NCBI RefSeq assembly: GCF_041381155.1
Contig: NC_091149.1
Location: 14,586,609 to 14,650,608 of the forward strand
Source of the DNA: Argopecten irradians
Lineage: Eukaryota; Mollusca; Bivalvia; Pectinida; Pectinidae
Reading direction: 5' to 3'
DNA length: 64,000 bases
In this document: in pieces, positions 1 through 10,280 of the stretch
How the letters are laid out: each line of letters starts with the position of its first letter
Numbering within the stretch: position 1 is the first letter of the stretch
Position numbers and translations under genes: made by a program
Notes under the pieces: generated by a model
The model's input: the letters and a program-made list of their open reading frames with translations, nothing else
Databases searched by the model: none
What the model was told of the DNA's origin: nothing

Positions 1-552
1 CACTGCAGATGACTTTATTTATAGGTGACTACATTGTCACTGCCCACATATCCGAGTCTCCCGGAGACTTATCAGCATTCAAACCTTTGGTGAGATATAT
101 AAACCCAATTGATCGGGCTAATCAGAGGCCTAACTATAATCTATTATACACGTAATATTTAGGTGATAGGCTAGACCTATATATATATAGTAAATATGAA
201 GCAAGCATTTTATCTGTATATGTTGGATTGAAGTGGGCACACATCTCATTCTCAATGGACAGTACTATTCATCTGAGTGGCCAAATCCACTTACGAGTTC
301 AACCAAGAATCGCCATCTAATTACCAGTATCAAAATTATTGTAAGTAAATATATATCGTTTGATTTCATATCATCTGAACTCCATTTATTGATTACTTTA
401 CCAAACATGTTTTATTTTTATGGGCCTGTTTAATCGTTGTGAGCTTAATTATCAAGATATAGACATGCAGATGGTCTTAAACGATAGAAGAGATATCAAA
501 GTAAGAGAAAATAGAGAGAAAGGGGAAAGGAAGGGGAAAATAGCACCGATTT

Positions 553-585
<33 letters not shown>

Positions 586-2795
586 AAGTCCCACGCGCAG
601 GTTTCTGCCTTCCATGACCCGTGCGTGGTGACCTATAGGGGACTTCCGGTGACTGTTTTTACTTGTTTGTAGTGTGTGCTGTTTGTTATCATCGTGAAAA
701 TGGCATCAAACCGTAATCTAGATGCAAACTGCTTTCATAGATGGCATTTGTAATAACCTACTATCAAAATTGAGTCAAGTTCGAATCCTGCCGGCCGTCG
801 AAAGGATATCCGAGTTCCAATATTGATCATATAAATCTCGTCTCCCCATATAAGCAATTTGTACGTGTTTTATACTTGTTTCGTTTTTACTGGAATACCG
901 ATATATTTTAATAAAACTAGATATACGGATATTAATGTCACATTGCATCTAATGACTTCACAGACGGTTTTTTTGTCAAAATAAAAATTTCTCAACGCAA
1001 TAAGTAAATGACTACATGGAGTGAATACTGTGATAGATGTAATTATGGATGTTTGATAGTTTAGGTTTCACGTCTTATTAACAGCCAGTGTTGATTAACG
1101 ATGGCCTCCGATGTGTGCACTGTGTTGCAGTATGGGGATATCTGTATGTTTTGGTAGACTGCGGTTTATTCGTGTTGTGTATCCTTGTAATAGTGGAATC
1201 CTTGCCCTTTATAGTGCCATTTCACTGAAACAATCCGCCTAAGGCACCACACAAGCACGACCCAAATCTACATGCGGAAATTCTCCTACCTCTTACATTT
1301 ATCGGTTTCTGAGAGATTTAAACAACATGACATAACAAGTTATAGGTTATTTTTTAATACAGCAGTGTCACTCAGCACGACTTAATCTTCTGTTAGGTGG
1401 ACAATATGTTTGTTTTCATAGCTTATCAGCAGAGTAAAGGAGTTGACATATAAAAACATGCGCTATCAGGTGAATGTTTGTAACCTATACAAGTGAACAC
1501 ATATTTGTTGAAGCTTCTTGATGAGTATGAATCTAAGTGCAAAGAAGTAAGGTCGCATAGAAGTAATGATTAAAATGGATTTACCCGTGAATGGCGTCTG
1601 ATATGCAGGTAATATTCTAATAGTTAGGAGATAATCATTTTTCGTTTTGGCATGTCAAATCATTTTTCGTAAAATCATGCAACAGTATCAAAAGTATTTA
1701 CTTTAAGTTCTATGTCACCCTATGTAGATCAGATCAAACATGTAATTCAAAGCTTTTTAAAGACATTTTTCATTAGACTTAGTGGACATCTTTATCTATA
1801 TTATTCGTGTCTTCAAAAATAAACATTTTTGTTAAGGTATTTGATCAATCAATACATAACTCATATTTTCTATTTTTATTTAGACTATATATAGGTATGG
1901 AATACATAGTGTCGTTAAAATATCCATACCCACAATGCTGATATCATAAATGTTACTAACAAATCCGACAGTCTGACAACCCAACCTTGCAGATATCAAC
2001 TTGATTTCGAACTCAATGTTCCAAAAACTTTTTAGTCAAAAAGGCACAAACCATATGCCATCATTCGAGTTGAAGATGATCAATTGGAGGCCCCGTATGT
2101 GTTTACACAATGAAATATGTAGCATATAATAGCATTGCTATTGATAAACGATCTATACGCCGCGCACATATGACCCTTTATAAAAGAAATATATGATATG
2201 TGTGATCGAAGAAATTAGAAACTCAAGTTAACAACATTTTGTAATAATGAATATGTTTATTTATGTATGAATGAAACATGTGAAACAATCAATCAACTTG
2301 TTAAATTACCGCCCAAACATAAACATAATGTTTATTATTGACTTTTCGGCATCGTTGAAGCCTGGTATTCTCTAAATTGACGTTGAGTGTTATAAAACGA
2401 AAAGATGCAAATAAATTAAATGCAATTGATGCGTCATTTTCAATATCACACTCGATATTTGAATACATTGATGTCCGATTTTTATCGACATCCAGCGAAG
2501 AAATAAGTCGATCACATATGCGAAATTTGAATGTGTAACAATGTCACTCAGTTAGATTACATGATTGGGACATCTAGTTTGCAAGTCAAGTGACTGATTT
2601 CTCGTTGGATTGGGCAGTGCACTGTAGTTAACTCCGTATCACAACACCAACAATACACCTCTTACTAGCAAACAGTAATAATTAAAGTAAACGAAAGAAA
2701 ATTAAACTGAGAAGACATTTTACAATATATTCGGATTTAAAACATCTCATGTCGACCACTTTAAGCATACAATGTACATGTTATTTATGTTGTAG
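1..2795. other. Gene-free left flank with one SINE-tail relic
   Basis: I see no supportable coding region here. The stretch is AT-rich. It holds a 31-base A run at 554-584, just before a GC-richer patch (about 590-660) that could be the end of a retroposed or repeat sequence, and a decayed SINE tail around 1,062-1,263 (listed separately). The few open frames are short, lysine- or asparagine-rich, and show no domain. The 5' untranslated region and promoter of the gene at 2,796 presumably lie in the last few hundred bases; a possible splice acceptor (ttgtag) sits directly before its ATG. Confidence 0.6.
1062..1263 (-). repeat. Decayed SINE tail fragment
   Basis: The sequence follows the same order as the tail of the full SINE copy at 46,511-47,050: a 'tattaacagcc' block, 'tgggag/tggtagactgcgg', 'tattcgtgttgtgta', 'tagtggaa', 'ttgccctttatagtgc' and 'tcactgaa', then a short 'aaggcacca' block. 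It is more diverged than the other copies, so it is probably older. The (GTTT)n tail is not preserved. Confidence 0.6.
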
Positions 2796-3854
2796 ATGTA
2801 CTCAGCTAAAAAGATGTTGGTCACAGGATATGTCTGCGTCGGCCTTCTGGTGTGCTTCTATCCCCTCCTGGAACGTTGGAGAGACACACCAACGGTACCT
2901 CTTCAGTGTAAAGCATCAAAGTACATTGTATATGATTGTCGAAACGACCAGTTGGGAAATTGCGGAGAATGGCCTGAAAGGATTTCTGGAATGTTACATA
3001 CCTACATAGTGTCACTTTTATTAAATCGAACGTTTGCTTTAAACCATGAATCTCCATGCAAGTCTGACTTATATTCTGATCCAACTCAATCAATGTTAAA
3101 ATGGCGACCACCAAAACAATATTGTGATTACAAATTAGATCTCAATGATTCATTCTATGATCTGACCGATCATAAAGCTTACAAATCTTCAATTTCAACT
3201 CTGAATCTCCAGAGTTTCTTTAACACGTCTGTAAGCTTTCTACGTGTCGTGTCTGACGATATGGAACTTTTCAGGAAAAGGAGTCATGCGGATAGACTTG
3301 TTCCCTTTTTGAAGCTACCTGAAGCAGATGTTTATAGACAGTTTTACAGGGCAGTTACCCGTGACGTATTCCCGAACACTATAAGAAGAAATTTGAAATT
3401 ACGAAAAGATAAGACGTTAATATGTGTCTATTTAAATACGGCACAGTTTGGGACAACAGGTGCCGATATATATAGAGTTTCTTTAAATGATAGTTTACCA
3501 AAATTCTTGAAGAAGTTTGATGAAAAATCGCATAATATTTATCTATCAACAGATTCACCAGGCATCAGGACATTCTTCCGTACTCAATTTAGAGACAAGT
3601 TTAGTGATTTTCCCCCTAGTCTGAGTAACCGGACACATGGACAGTTAAGTAAACATTCATGTGAGGCGTTTCAGAGATCCATCGATGAACTTCAACTTCT
3701 TACAACATGTGGTATACTTATCATATCCAAGAGTAATTTTGGAAAATTGGCCGCATATGTAAGGACTTCCTCTGAAAACTTGTATTGTCTATCGCCTCAA
3801 ACTGGAGTCGTACCGTGTACTAGGTATAACTTAACATCAGTATTAAACTTATGA
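2796..3854 (+). CDS. Putative type II membrane glycosyltransferase, fucosyltransferase-like
   Basis: An uninterrupted 352-codon frame ends in TGA at 3,852-3,854. Residues about 8-24 form a hydrophobic segment (GYVCVGLLVCFYPLL) preceded by KK, typical of a Golgi type II signal anchor. Next comes a Cys-rich start with CRNDQLGNCGEWPERISGML, which resembles the donor-site G-x-G-[DN]-R-[IL]-x-G motif of GT-B fucosyltransferases (NodZ, FUT8 and O-FucT-like groups). The C-terminal part has FGKLAAYVRTS, placed like the S-x-F-x-x-x-A signature near the end of those folds. NRT, NDS, NTS and NLT sequons are present. A likely role is transfer of fucose or a similar sugar onto glycoproteins in the Golgi. 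The coding part is intronless here; an acceptor-like ttgtag precedes the ATG, so an upstream non-coding exon is possible. The family assignment rests on motif resemblance only; another GT-B sugar transferase is possible. Confidence 0.6.
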   Translation: MYSAKKMLVTGYVCVGLLVCFYPLLERWRDTPTVPLQCKASKYIVYDCRNDQLGNCGEWPERISGMLHTYIVSLLLNRTFALNHESPCKSDLYSDPTQSMLKWRPPKQYCDYKLDLNDSFYDLTDHKAYKSSISTLNLQSFFNTSVSFLRVVSDDMELFRKRSHADRLVPFLKLPEADVYRQFYRAVTRDVFPNTIRRNLKLRKDKTLICVYLNTAQFGTTGADIYRVSLNDSLPKFLKKFDEKSHNIYLSTDSPGIRTFFRTQFRDKFSDFPPSLSNRTHGQLSKHSCEAFQRSIDELQLLTTCGILIISKSNFGKLAAYVRTSSENLYCLSPQTGVVPCTRYNLTSVLNL

Positions 3855-3959
3855 TTGTTTTAAATATTTTCCTCACGTAGGACAGTCTGGTTAATGTTAT
3901 GATATGTATTACACAACTAATGATTACTTTACTTCATGTGCCACTTTTTGATGAATAGT

Positions 3960-4375
3960 GCAATGGGTACACTGTCACCTTCATCGGACATTTCCTTTGC
4001 TAAATGTCTGATAAGATTGACGATATACACATTAAACTAGTCATCGAAACGGCACACAGAAATGGCTGATGACGTTGACAGGGTACATATCGAACTAGTC
4101 ATCGGACCGTATTACACAAAGTGGGATGTGTGGTGAAATTGACAGTGTATACACTGGACTACATACATCGAACTATTCATCGAAACGACACACACAAAAA
4201 GTCCTACCGGGTGAAGCTGACAGTATACACATCGAACCGGTCTTCGAACCGTATTACAAAAAATGAGATATGTGATGAAATTGACAGTGCACACTGTATA
4301 CACGGGACAGTATACAGGAATCTGAAACTAACAATGTACACGTTGGTATAGTCATCAAAATGTCAAACATGAATC
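3960..4375. repeat. Degenerate minisatellite, unit about 65-80 bp
   Basis: About five diverged units share the order 'gacagtgtatacac / atcgaactagtcatcgaaacg / cacacaaaa'. The repeated 'tgacagtgtatac', 'atcgaact' and 'catcgaa' blocks are visible by eye. Both strands carry short open frames produced by the repeat, and none looks like a real protein. It lies about 100 bp downstream of the glycosyltransferase stop codon and may be in its 3' untranslated region. Confidence 0.6.
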
Positions 4376-5025
4376 ATTTACTGGTTGTGTAGCACATATC
4401 AGTACATAAATCAATTAATGGACATAGTCAATGGGAATACGAATCAGTAAATGTGTTCATTGTTGCTTTCCACCTATCTTGTAATATAGGGCTATGGTGA
4501 AATTAGAATAACTATATTTTGCTTTGATCCAGGTACAACTTTACTGCAAACGTCTTCATTGCATTAGTTATTAAACTGAGCAATTATATCGTACAAGGGA
4601 ACAATAATGAATCGATATCATGACTTCAGTTTAGAAGTGTCTTTGTTTTTTTCAGTTTCGTTGTATAAAATTAGATTGGTGAAATGTAAAAAAAAAAAAA
4701 AAAAAAAAAACAGAAAAGGAAGATATAAGCATTTAACAAAACCAAAACATTTTCATGTGTTAATATAAAGTCGTCTTGGGATATTCTACCCACGGTAGTA
4801 TTAAATTCTTCTAAAATATTCTGATACCTATTGATGTCCTTTCTTGCAATGATAAAGAGGTATTTCATTTACAGTCACAGGATGTTTTGGAAGATATATT
4901 TCTGCCAGCAGAAAATTAGGTAATTTTCTATCGCTTTCCATTGCAGAAGGGAATGCTCTATTATGCAAGCTATCAGTGAAATTGTCCATTCTCAAAATCT
5001 GCATGCTCATCAAACCGACCTTGGG
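4376..5025. other. Intergenic, no gene seen
   Basis: AT-rich sequence with a 23-base A run at 4,688-4,710. No domain-bearing frame or recognised repeat was found. The 3' end of the glycosyltransferase transcript may fall here, but I could not pick a convincing AATAAA signal with a downstream element. Confidence 0.4.
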
Positions 5026-5133
5026 ATTACATTTTGTAGTGCGTGTGCTACAATGTTTGCTCTGATATTGACAAGTACGTTGACAAGTACGAGGCGTGGC
5101 TACATACTGACTGGCGATCGATTACTACATTGT
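5026..5133 (+). repeat. Segment shared with the upstream flank of copy B
   Basis: The segment 'gtgctacaatgtttgctc...acaagtacgaggcgtggctacat..tgactggcgatcg' reappears at 42,222-42,325, about 0.6 kb before the start codon of copy B. Here it is 5.1 kb before the start codon of copy A. The duplication that made A and B therefore probably included this upstream flank, and the LINE-bearing DNA at about 5.1-9.9 kb separated it from copy A later. Whether the block is regulatory is unknown. Confidence 0.6.
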
Positions 5134-5797
5134 TAACATTTTGTTTGTTTTTTGTTTGAGTTTTATGACCCATCGACAACGAGGGTCATTTAGGGCCAAA
5201 CTACAGGGCAGGCATAAGTACCAGGATATAAACAAGGACTGTATCTAAAAGATCAGGATAAGAAAAAGGCAAGCAAAAACTAAAACAAAATGTTAAATGT
5301 TGATTTTATAAAAAGAGTTACATAGGATAAAATAGTTTTGGCTTAAACACATAAGAAAACTCATGCACAATGTTGACGAAACGATGAGTGTTGCGTTGAT
5401 ACGTATATAAGATGAAATAAGAAAACGAGATAATAGATAGTAACTTTGTTTTTTTCAAAAAAGTATAATAATAAAGAAATGAGAATGCAGAAGCCATGAG
5501 GAAATTACCTTCACCCACCAGATACAGTCCAGAAAGTCCATGTGGCAAATAAGCTGATGGTCATCCACCAATGAGATTCAGAAATTCTACCACGGCTGCT
5601 GCATTCATGTATATGATTTAGAAGATCAAATGTTGCAGAATATTGAGGTAAAGTTTGGTCTAAATTTATACTTGCCATGACACATGCATTAATTTTAACA
5701 ATTACCTAAACAGATATGTAGCTAAGATAAATGTATCAATCATGTATTCTAAATAGTATGATGATTTATATATAATAATACGTAAAATTTACTACTA
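5134..5797. other. Intergenic, repeat scraps only
   Basis: A short block near 5,160-5,260 ('cgacaacgagggtcatttagggccaaactacagggcaggcat', with spacing) looks like part of a dispersed repeat, but no second copy is in the window. The rest is AT-rich and shows no coding signal. Confidence 0.35.
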
Positions 5798-5997
5798 ATA
5801 TACGATAAATGATAAATGCCCATCGGAACAGATGCTATAATAGAAGTGTTTTTCAGAATACTAATTTTATTAATGAAGGTATGGTATCTTTATCCACGAT
5901 TAGTTAATCAATTCTTCAAAGTTATTGATCAAGCATACAATTTAGAAGTACAAGAGGAAGAATCAATAAGTAAAACAGTTATGATGGTGGTTATATG

Positions 5998-6219
5998 TTA
6001 TGAAATAGAAGCCCTTACAAACTCTAGTGTACACTGAAAGATATTCAAGTTTGTTTCATTATTACAATCATTACAGCCAGACAAAAGTATTTGAAGGTCA
6101 AAATGGTTATAAGTAAAATTTATTAACTTATTTTGGAGAGTTCTGCGTTGTTTATTGTATATACTACAGGAGAAGAAGTAATGTTCAGTGGTTTTATATG
6201 CATTACCACACTCGCACAA
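5998..6219 (-). pseudogene. LINE ORF2 C-terminal Cys-rich end
   Basis: A 73-codon frame starts CECGNAYKTTEHYFFSCSIYNKQR: the C-x-C-G...T-x-E-H-x-F-x-x-C-x-x-Y motif found at the end of many Jockey- and CR1-like ORF2 proteins. It ends with EFVRASIS and a stop at 5,998-6,000. It follows the RT fragment almost directly, so the thumb and connection region are missing. Confidence 0.7.
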
Positions 6220-6239
6220 TCACTACTGCAGGATATAAT

Positions 6240-6954
6240 CATTATGTCATTTATATAGATAAGAAAAAAAAAGAAAGGACCGAGAACTGAGCCCTGGGGG
6301 ACACCCGCACTTACCTGACGATATGAAGAGGAGTAACCTTCAGTTATAATTCTGTGTTGACGATTATCTAAATAACTTTTAAACCAATTTAAGACATTAC
6401 CTTTAACACCATACATTTCAAGCTTATAATGTATGCCTAGGTGCGAAACCCGATCAAAAGCTTTGCTAATATCACAAAAAGTAAATCTAGTTTCCAGCCC
6501 TTCATCTATTTTTTTTATAACTGTGTCATACATTGAGAGTAATTGATAAATAGTTGAGTCTCCTCGAATAAATCCTGACTGGAATTTTGATAACATTTCA
6601 TGTTCAACAAGATGATTGTATAAATGTTTGAAAATAATATTTTCTAATATTTTACCAAGACAAGATGTAAATGAAATTGGTCGATAATTTGATATGTCAT
6701 TATCACTACCTTTGCCTTTGAAAATAGCATTTATATTAGAAAGTTTCCAAGACGAAGGAACAAAGCTAGTTGATAATGTTTTGTTGATTAAAATAGTTAA
6801 GTGTGTAAAAATTGATGATCAAAGAAGTTTTAGGTATAATACCATCAGAGCCAGCAGGGTTATTTCCATTTATCATAGTTAATTGATGTCTGACTTCCTG
6901 TTCCTGAATTAAACTATTATCAAGTATGTTAGAAGATTCAGGGACAGCAGGCAA
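6240..6954 (-). pseudogene. LINE ORF2 reverse transcriptase fragment
   Basis: The first part (6,954-6,766) has QLTMINGNNPAGSDGIIPK, the RT-1 'xxLxxxKSxGxDGIPxxxLK' region. After a frameshift, 6,596-6,123 gives FQSGFIRGDSTIYQLLSMYD, FCDISKAFDRVSHLGI and AGVPQGSVLGPFFFFLIYIND, i.e. RT blocks 2 to 4 with the first catalytic Asp in DISKAFD. An A-rich run has expanded LLFLI into FFFFLI. Block 5 (YADD/FADD) is absent. Confidence 0.85.
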
Positions 6955-7072
6955 GGGATCAATATTATCAGTAGAAGTTGATATTGATGTAAATAGTCAA
7001 CAAGTTTATGTTTGAACTCAAGTAATATTTTTGCAGTTTTCCACCATTTAAACGAAGAAGTATTTACATCAT

Positions 7073-7396
7073 TTAAAGATCTTTTTCTAAATTTTCCAAA
7101 TATATAGATTTTGCATTATGAATCAAAGTTATGGTTTCATTTCTAAAATTTTCCCATTGAGCTGGATAATTAGTTTGTACTGCTTTTATATGAACTTTTT
7201 TATTTCTTTGCCTAAATTTTATCCTTTTCTCGCCTAATATCCAAGGCTTGTCATTAGGTCTTGCAGTTATTTTCTTTACTGGTATAAATGTATACATGTC
7301 CCTATTTATCGTATCACTAAGTATGGGATTGAAACTATCTACACCATGGTGTTCAACAATACTAATCCAATCAATATTATTTATCATTTGATTCAT
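7073..7396 (-). pseudogene. LINE ORF2 EN-RT linker fragment
   Basis: A 107-codon frame with DWISIVEHHGVDSFNPILSD, then a P-x-x-x-ITARPNDKPWILGEK stretch, RQRNK repeats and AQWENFRNETITLIHNAK. This matches the region between endonuclease and RT in CR1/Jockey-type ORF2, where 'PWxxxxIxxxxxxRxxxxxxx' followed by 'WxxYRxxRNxxxxxIRxAK' is usual. Confidence 0.7.
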
Positions 7397-7639
7397 CTTG
7401 ACAAAATCCGCTTCATTATAGAGATAAATGTTTTAGCATATGCTTGTTGACAGAATGACAAAAACTGAAATTATTAACAGAATGATTACTGCATATCGGA
7501 GGTGTTATATGTGTATTTTTAACAATGGTATTGTTATTTGTAAGAACAATGTCAATTGAGGTAGAGGAATTATGTGTTACTCTTGTTAAGTCATTTAAGT
7601 GGAATTAGGCTGTGTGGTGAGCATATTAACATTAATATT

Positions 7640-7825
7640 TAATTTTTTTTGAAGAAAAAAAATCCAGACATAAATCAAAATCAATTACTGTATTATTTAA
7701 ATGACTTTCAGTTAAGCAAATGATATCTTTATTACTAAGTTCTGCTTCAATAACATCAAGCTTGTTACGTACTGATCGGATGTTGAGGCATGCTATATCA
7801 AGACTGCATAAAGGACCTGTGTTTT
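7640..7825 (-). pseudogene. LINE ORF2 endonuclease N-terminal fragment
   Basis: Read on the minus strand in one frame, this gives CSLDIACLNIRSVRNKLDV, then AELSNKDIICLTESHLNN. This is the start of the apurinic-like endonuclease domain: N-x-R-S near the first strand and the catalytic T-E-S-H motif. A stop lies a few codons upstream in the same frame and the frame is lost downstream, so the catalytic remainder is not recognisable. Confidence 0.75.
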
Positions 7826-8937
7826 TTATTTACATCCATACACATGGTTATAATTAACAAGATAACAATAAGTGAGAAATGATCATTTGAGAAGAATATG
7901 GAATAGGAAATTGTGTATCTGTCTGTATCGTCGAATAAAGAGAGGAAATGAATAATACATAATTGAAATGTACATATGTGTTCTGATTTAATTCCTACAG
8001 TGGAAGTAAAGTCACTGGCAAATACCCCATGCAAGTCAATCGTATTGACTGTTTCCATGTAGATTCTATCCATTGTCAAAATGGTGAGATTTCTCAAGAA
8101 ACAGCATGGGGTGACTGTCAGTGACTACTACAACTTCTACATAATTTCGGTAGGGTTCCGATTGCCGTTCATAAATTGATAATATATATACACCAAGATA
8201 AATGTTTAGACAGATTATTATATACAATATTAATAATCTATACATTTGTGTTACCTTTGCATGAAAAACATCCGTGTACATAATGTAAAGAGGCGGATTG
8301 AGGATGGATTAGTTTCGGATGATCAACATCAGATAAGAGCTTAGATTGTAGCATTAGATATCAACGTAAAATTCAAACATTTAATTAAGTCAGAGTATTG
8401 ATTAAAAGATAAAAGAAAAGGGATATTTAACTCCGGATAGTGAGTGACAATATCTTATTAATAGAATTCTATCAGATGAGTGGGCTAAAGTGAATTTCGA
8501 TATTTGTATATAAATATAAAGTGTGATAAATTAAGAGTTCAACAATTACATATCCAATTTGAGAATACAACATTGGTATATATAGTCTATTATGTGTATA
8601 CCGGTAAGACTAGAGGAGTTGTGTCCCTTTTATTAGTTGTAAATTATCCATATATATATAATATAAATGTATATGAAATTTGTAGACACAACTATTGAAG
8701 TGTCATTTTTCCTGTAATAGTAAAATTCAATAATGTTATAAAATTCATTTGCATAGCTTAGGTTGAAAATAATTAGAGTAAAAATCTAAATATTTATTTA
8801 ATTAAAGCACATTTAATTATGATATAGTAAATAATCATATTCATGTATATGGTACATGTTTAAAGTCAGAAGTGTTGAGACAGCTCCAAATCCTTGCGAA
8901 TCACGTTCACATACACAGGCTGAATCTGTAGAACAAT
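7826..8937. other. LINE interval between ORF1 and ORF2, possibly with an insertion
   Basis: In most LINEs of this kind ORF1 and ORF2 nearly abut, yet here about 1.1 kb separates them. The sequence is very AT-rich with poor minus-strand frames at 8,097-7,798 and 8,281-8,066. Part may be the diverged start of ORF2 and part an unrecognised insertion. Confidence 0.35.
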
Positions 8938-9639
8938 TTAGGTGTTCTGCTGCGTTTTGCTGGGTCTGTTGGGGGTCTTTGGAGGAGGTTCCGGGTAGGC
9001 TCTAAGGTCAGAAAAAGTAGTAACATTAGATTTTTGGCCATCGTTTCCTCTTACTACTACCCTACCATCGTGGGTCCAAGTGCCAGAAATCAGTTTTTGC
9101 TTTTTCAAGTATCTTGCCTTAGAAAAAACATCCATTCTCGGTTTTGTGAGGGCTTCATTTAGGAAGAAGGGGATTTTGCCATTTTCATTCCTGAGCTTTC
9201 GATTATTAAAAAGGTCATTTTTTTCATAAACATGGGCTCGTACTCTATAAGAGATGAAGCGCACAATTATATCCCGGGGGTAATTTGAGTTAGACTTCCC
9301 CACCCTGTGGGAGCGGCTGATATCTGTGGACTCAACCATGACACCCAGAGTCTCATTGCATGATTTTATTATCAATTTGGCGGTATCCTCATCCTTAGAT
9401 TCAGGAATGCCTCGGAATTTTAGGCAGTTACGCCATGAGTATTGTTCAAGGTCGTCAATTCTGTATTCTGGCATGACATGGTGTTTAAGATCGGTAATGC
9501 CGAGAGCCATTTGAAGTGAAGTTTTAAATAAATCATTATCAATCAAAGGTCTAACTATTTCATCCACTTGTGGGTCCCGGTCAGTCACAAGAGTGTCAAT
9601 ACTTTTCTTTAGTTTATTACTTATTTCAGGTGTGCTCAT
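8938..9639 (-). CDS. LINE ORF1 protein, apparently open
   Basis: A 233-codon frame if started at the internal Met of MSTPEISNKLKK (9,639); a longer start at 9,666 adds nine residues. The centre carries an RRM-like strand, LKFRGIPESKDEDTAKLII. It is followed by ISRSHRVGKS, PRDIIVRFISYRVRAHVY and FLNEALTKPRMDVF, the usual order in LINE ORF1 RNA-binding chaperones with RRM plus C-terminal domain. The tail is proline- and lysine-rich (EPPPKTPNRPSKTQQ). ORF1 is the best-preserved part of this LINE. Its product would coat the element's RNA, but with ORF2 broken it is probably just slow to decay. Confidence 0.85.
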   Translation of the reverse strand: MSTPEISNKLKKSIDTLVTDRDPQVDEIVRPLIDNDLFKTSLQMALGITDLKHHVMPEYRIDDLEQYSWRNCLKFRGIPESKDEDTAKLIIKSCNETLGVMVESTDISRSHRVGKSNSNYPRDIIVRFISYRVRAHVYEKNDLFNNRKLRNENGKIPFFLNEALTKPRMDVFSKARYLKKQKLISGTWTHDGRVVVRGNDGQKSNVTTFSDLRAYPEPPPKTPNRPSKTQQNT

Positions 9640-9899
9640 TTTGACACTGAAGAAATGTGGATACAAATGAATACTTGAGTACGTGTAATATGGCTCCCGT
9701 AAATCTCGTGCTGTGCGGTAGAGAACAGGTTGTCATAAATACATTGAAAGTCACAATTATATACACAAGTATATTTACCAGTGTTGATAATATCCTTCAA
9801 GAAAGGCTGACCATTTCTGCGGAGTATTAATATGTGTATTTAGATGAAATTCCCGAAGCCTCGATGACACGTTCACCTGTCAAACATTCCGGAAGTTGT

Positions 9900-10222
9900 C
9901 ATAATTACATGTTTTAATTATTACATATTGGTAATTTTAGACTCATAAAACACTACTATCACACCTTATTATCATAACAATATCAATTATACAGGGAAAC
10001 ATGTATAGGGTATCAGATACTGAAAGATAAATCGATACTGTAGTATTCCCTTGGTGTACATTCATCAAATCCTAGTTATTGCCGTGCATAGTGAACTCAT
10101 GTATGGGTACGTTAACAATAGATTAAATTCAGAAGGACTTACCATCTCCTTCAAACTAAAATTGCCTTATTAATGGACCATTCGAATCCATCTTTCCTGT
10201 GAATATTTGTTTTCACTTTAAA
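9900..10222 (+). promoter_or_regulatory. Upstream region of copy A, conserved with copy B
   Basis: The roughly 300 bases before the ATG align in order with 42,590-42,908 before copy B: 'attatacagggaaacatg', 'tagtattccctcggt/ttggt', 'cagaaggactta', 'ccttcttaa/ccttattaa' and 'gtgaatatttgtt'. Shared upstream sequence suggests that both copies kept the ancestral promoter and 5' untranslated region. I see no clear TATA box at a convincing distance. Confidence 0.5.
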
Positions 10223-10280
10223 ATGGAAAGTGTTCTTTTCTGGATTACAATTGCATCATGTTTCGTGAGTGTTCAAATGG
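10223..10280 (+). CDS. Copy A exon 1: signal peptide
   Basis: MESVLFWITIASCFVSVQM plus one base, followed by gtaagt. It is a short acidic start, a hydrophobic core and small residues before the exon end; with exon 2 the mature chain would begin near AVWEPLL. The same exon in copy B reads MESVLFWITTALCLMYVEM, so the start codon and phase are conserved. Confidence 0.85.

Larger units (their letters stand above)
5798..9700 (-). mobile_element. Degenerate LINE (CR1/Jockey-like non-LTR retrotransposon)
   Basis: On the minus strand the order is ORF1 (9,639-8,938), an interval, endonuclease N-terminus (about 7,825-7,640), EN-RT linker (7,396-7,073), reverse transcriptase fingers/palm (6,954-6,240) and the C-terminal Cys-rich end (6,219-5,998). 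That is the normal order of a two-ORF LINE. ORF2 is broken by several frameshifts, and an internal deletion joins the palm directly to the C-terminus, removing the YADD/FADD catalytic stretch and the thumb. The element cannot retrotranspose. It lies between two blocks that are adjacent upstream of copy B, so it entered the upstream flank of copy A. The clade is uncertain: the endonuclease and RT motifs fit the CR1/Jockey side of LINE diversity. Confidence 0.85.
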
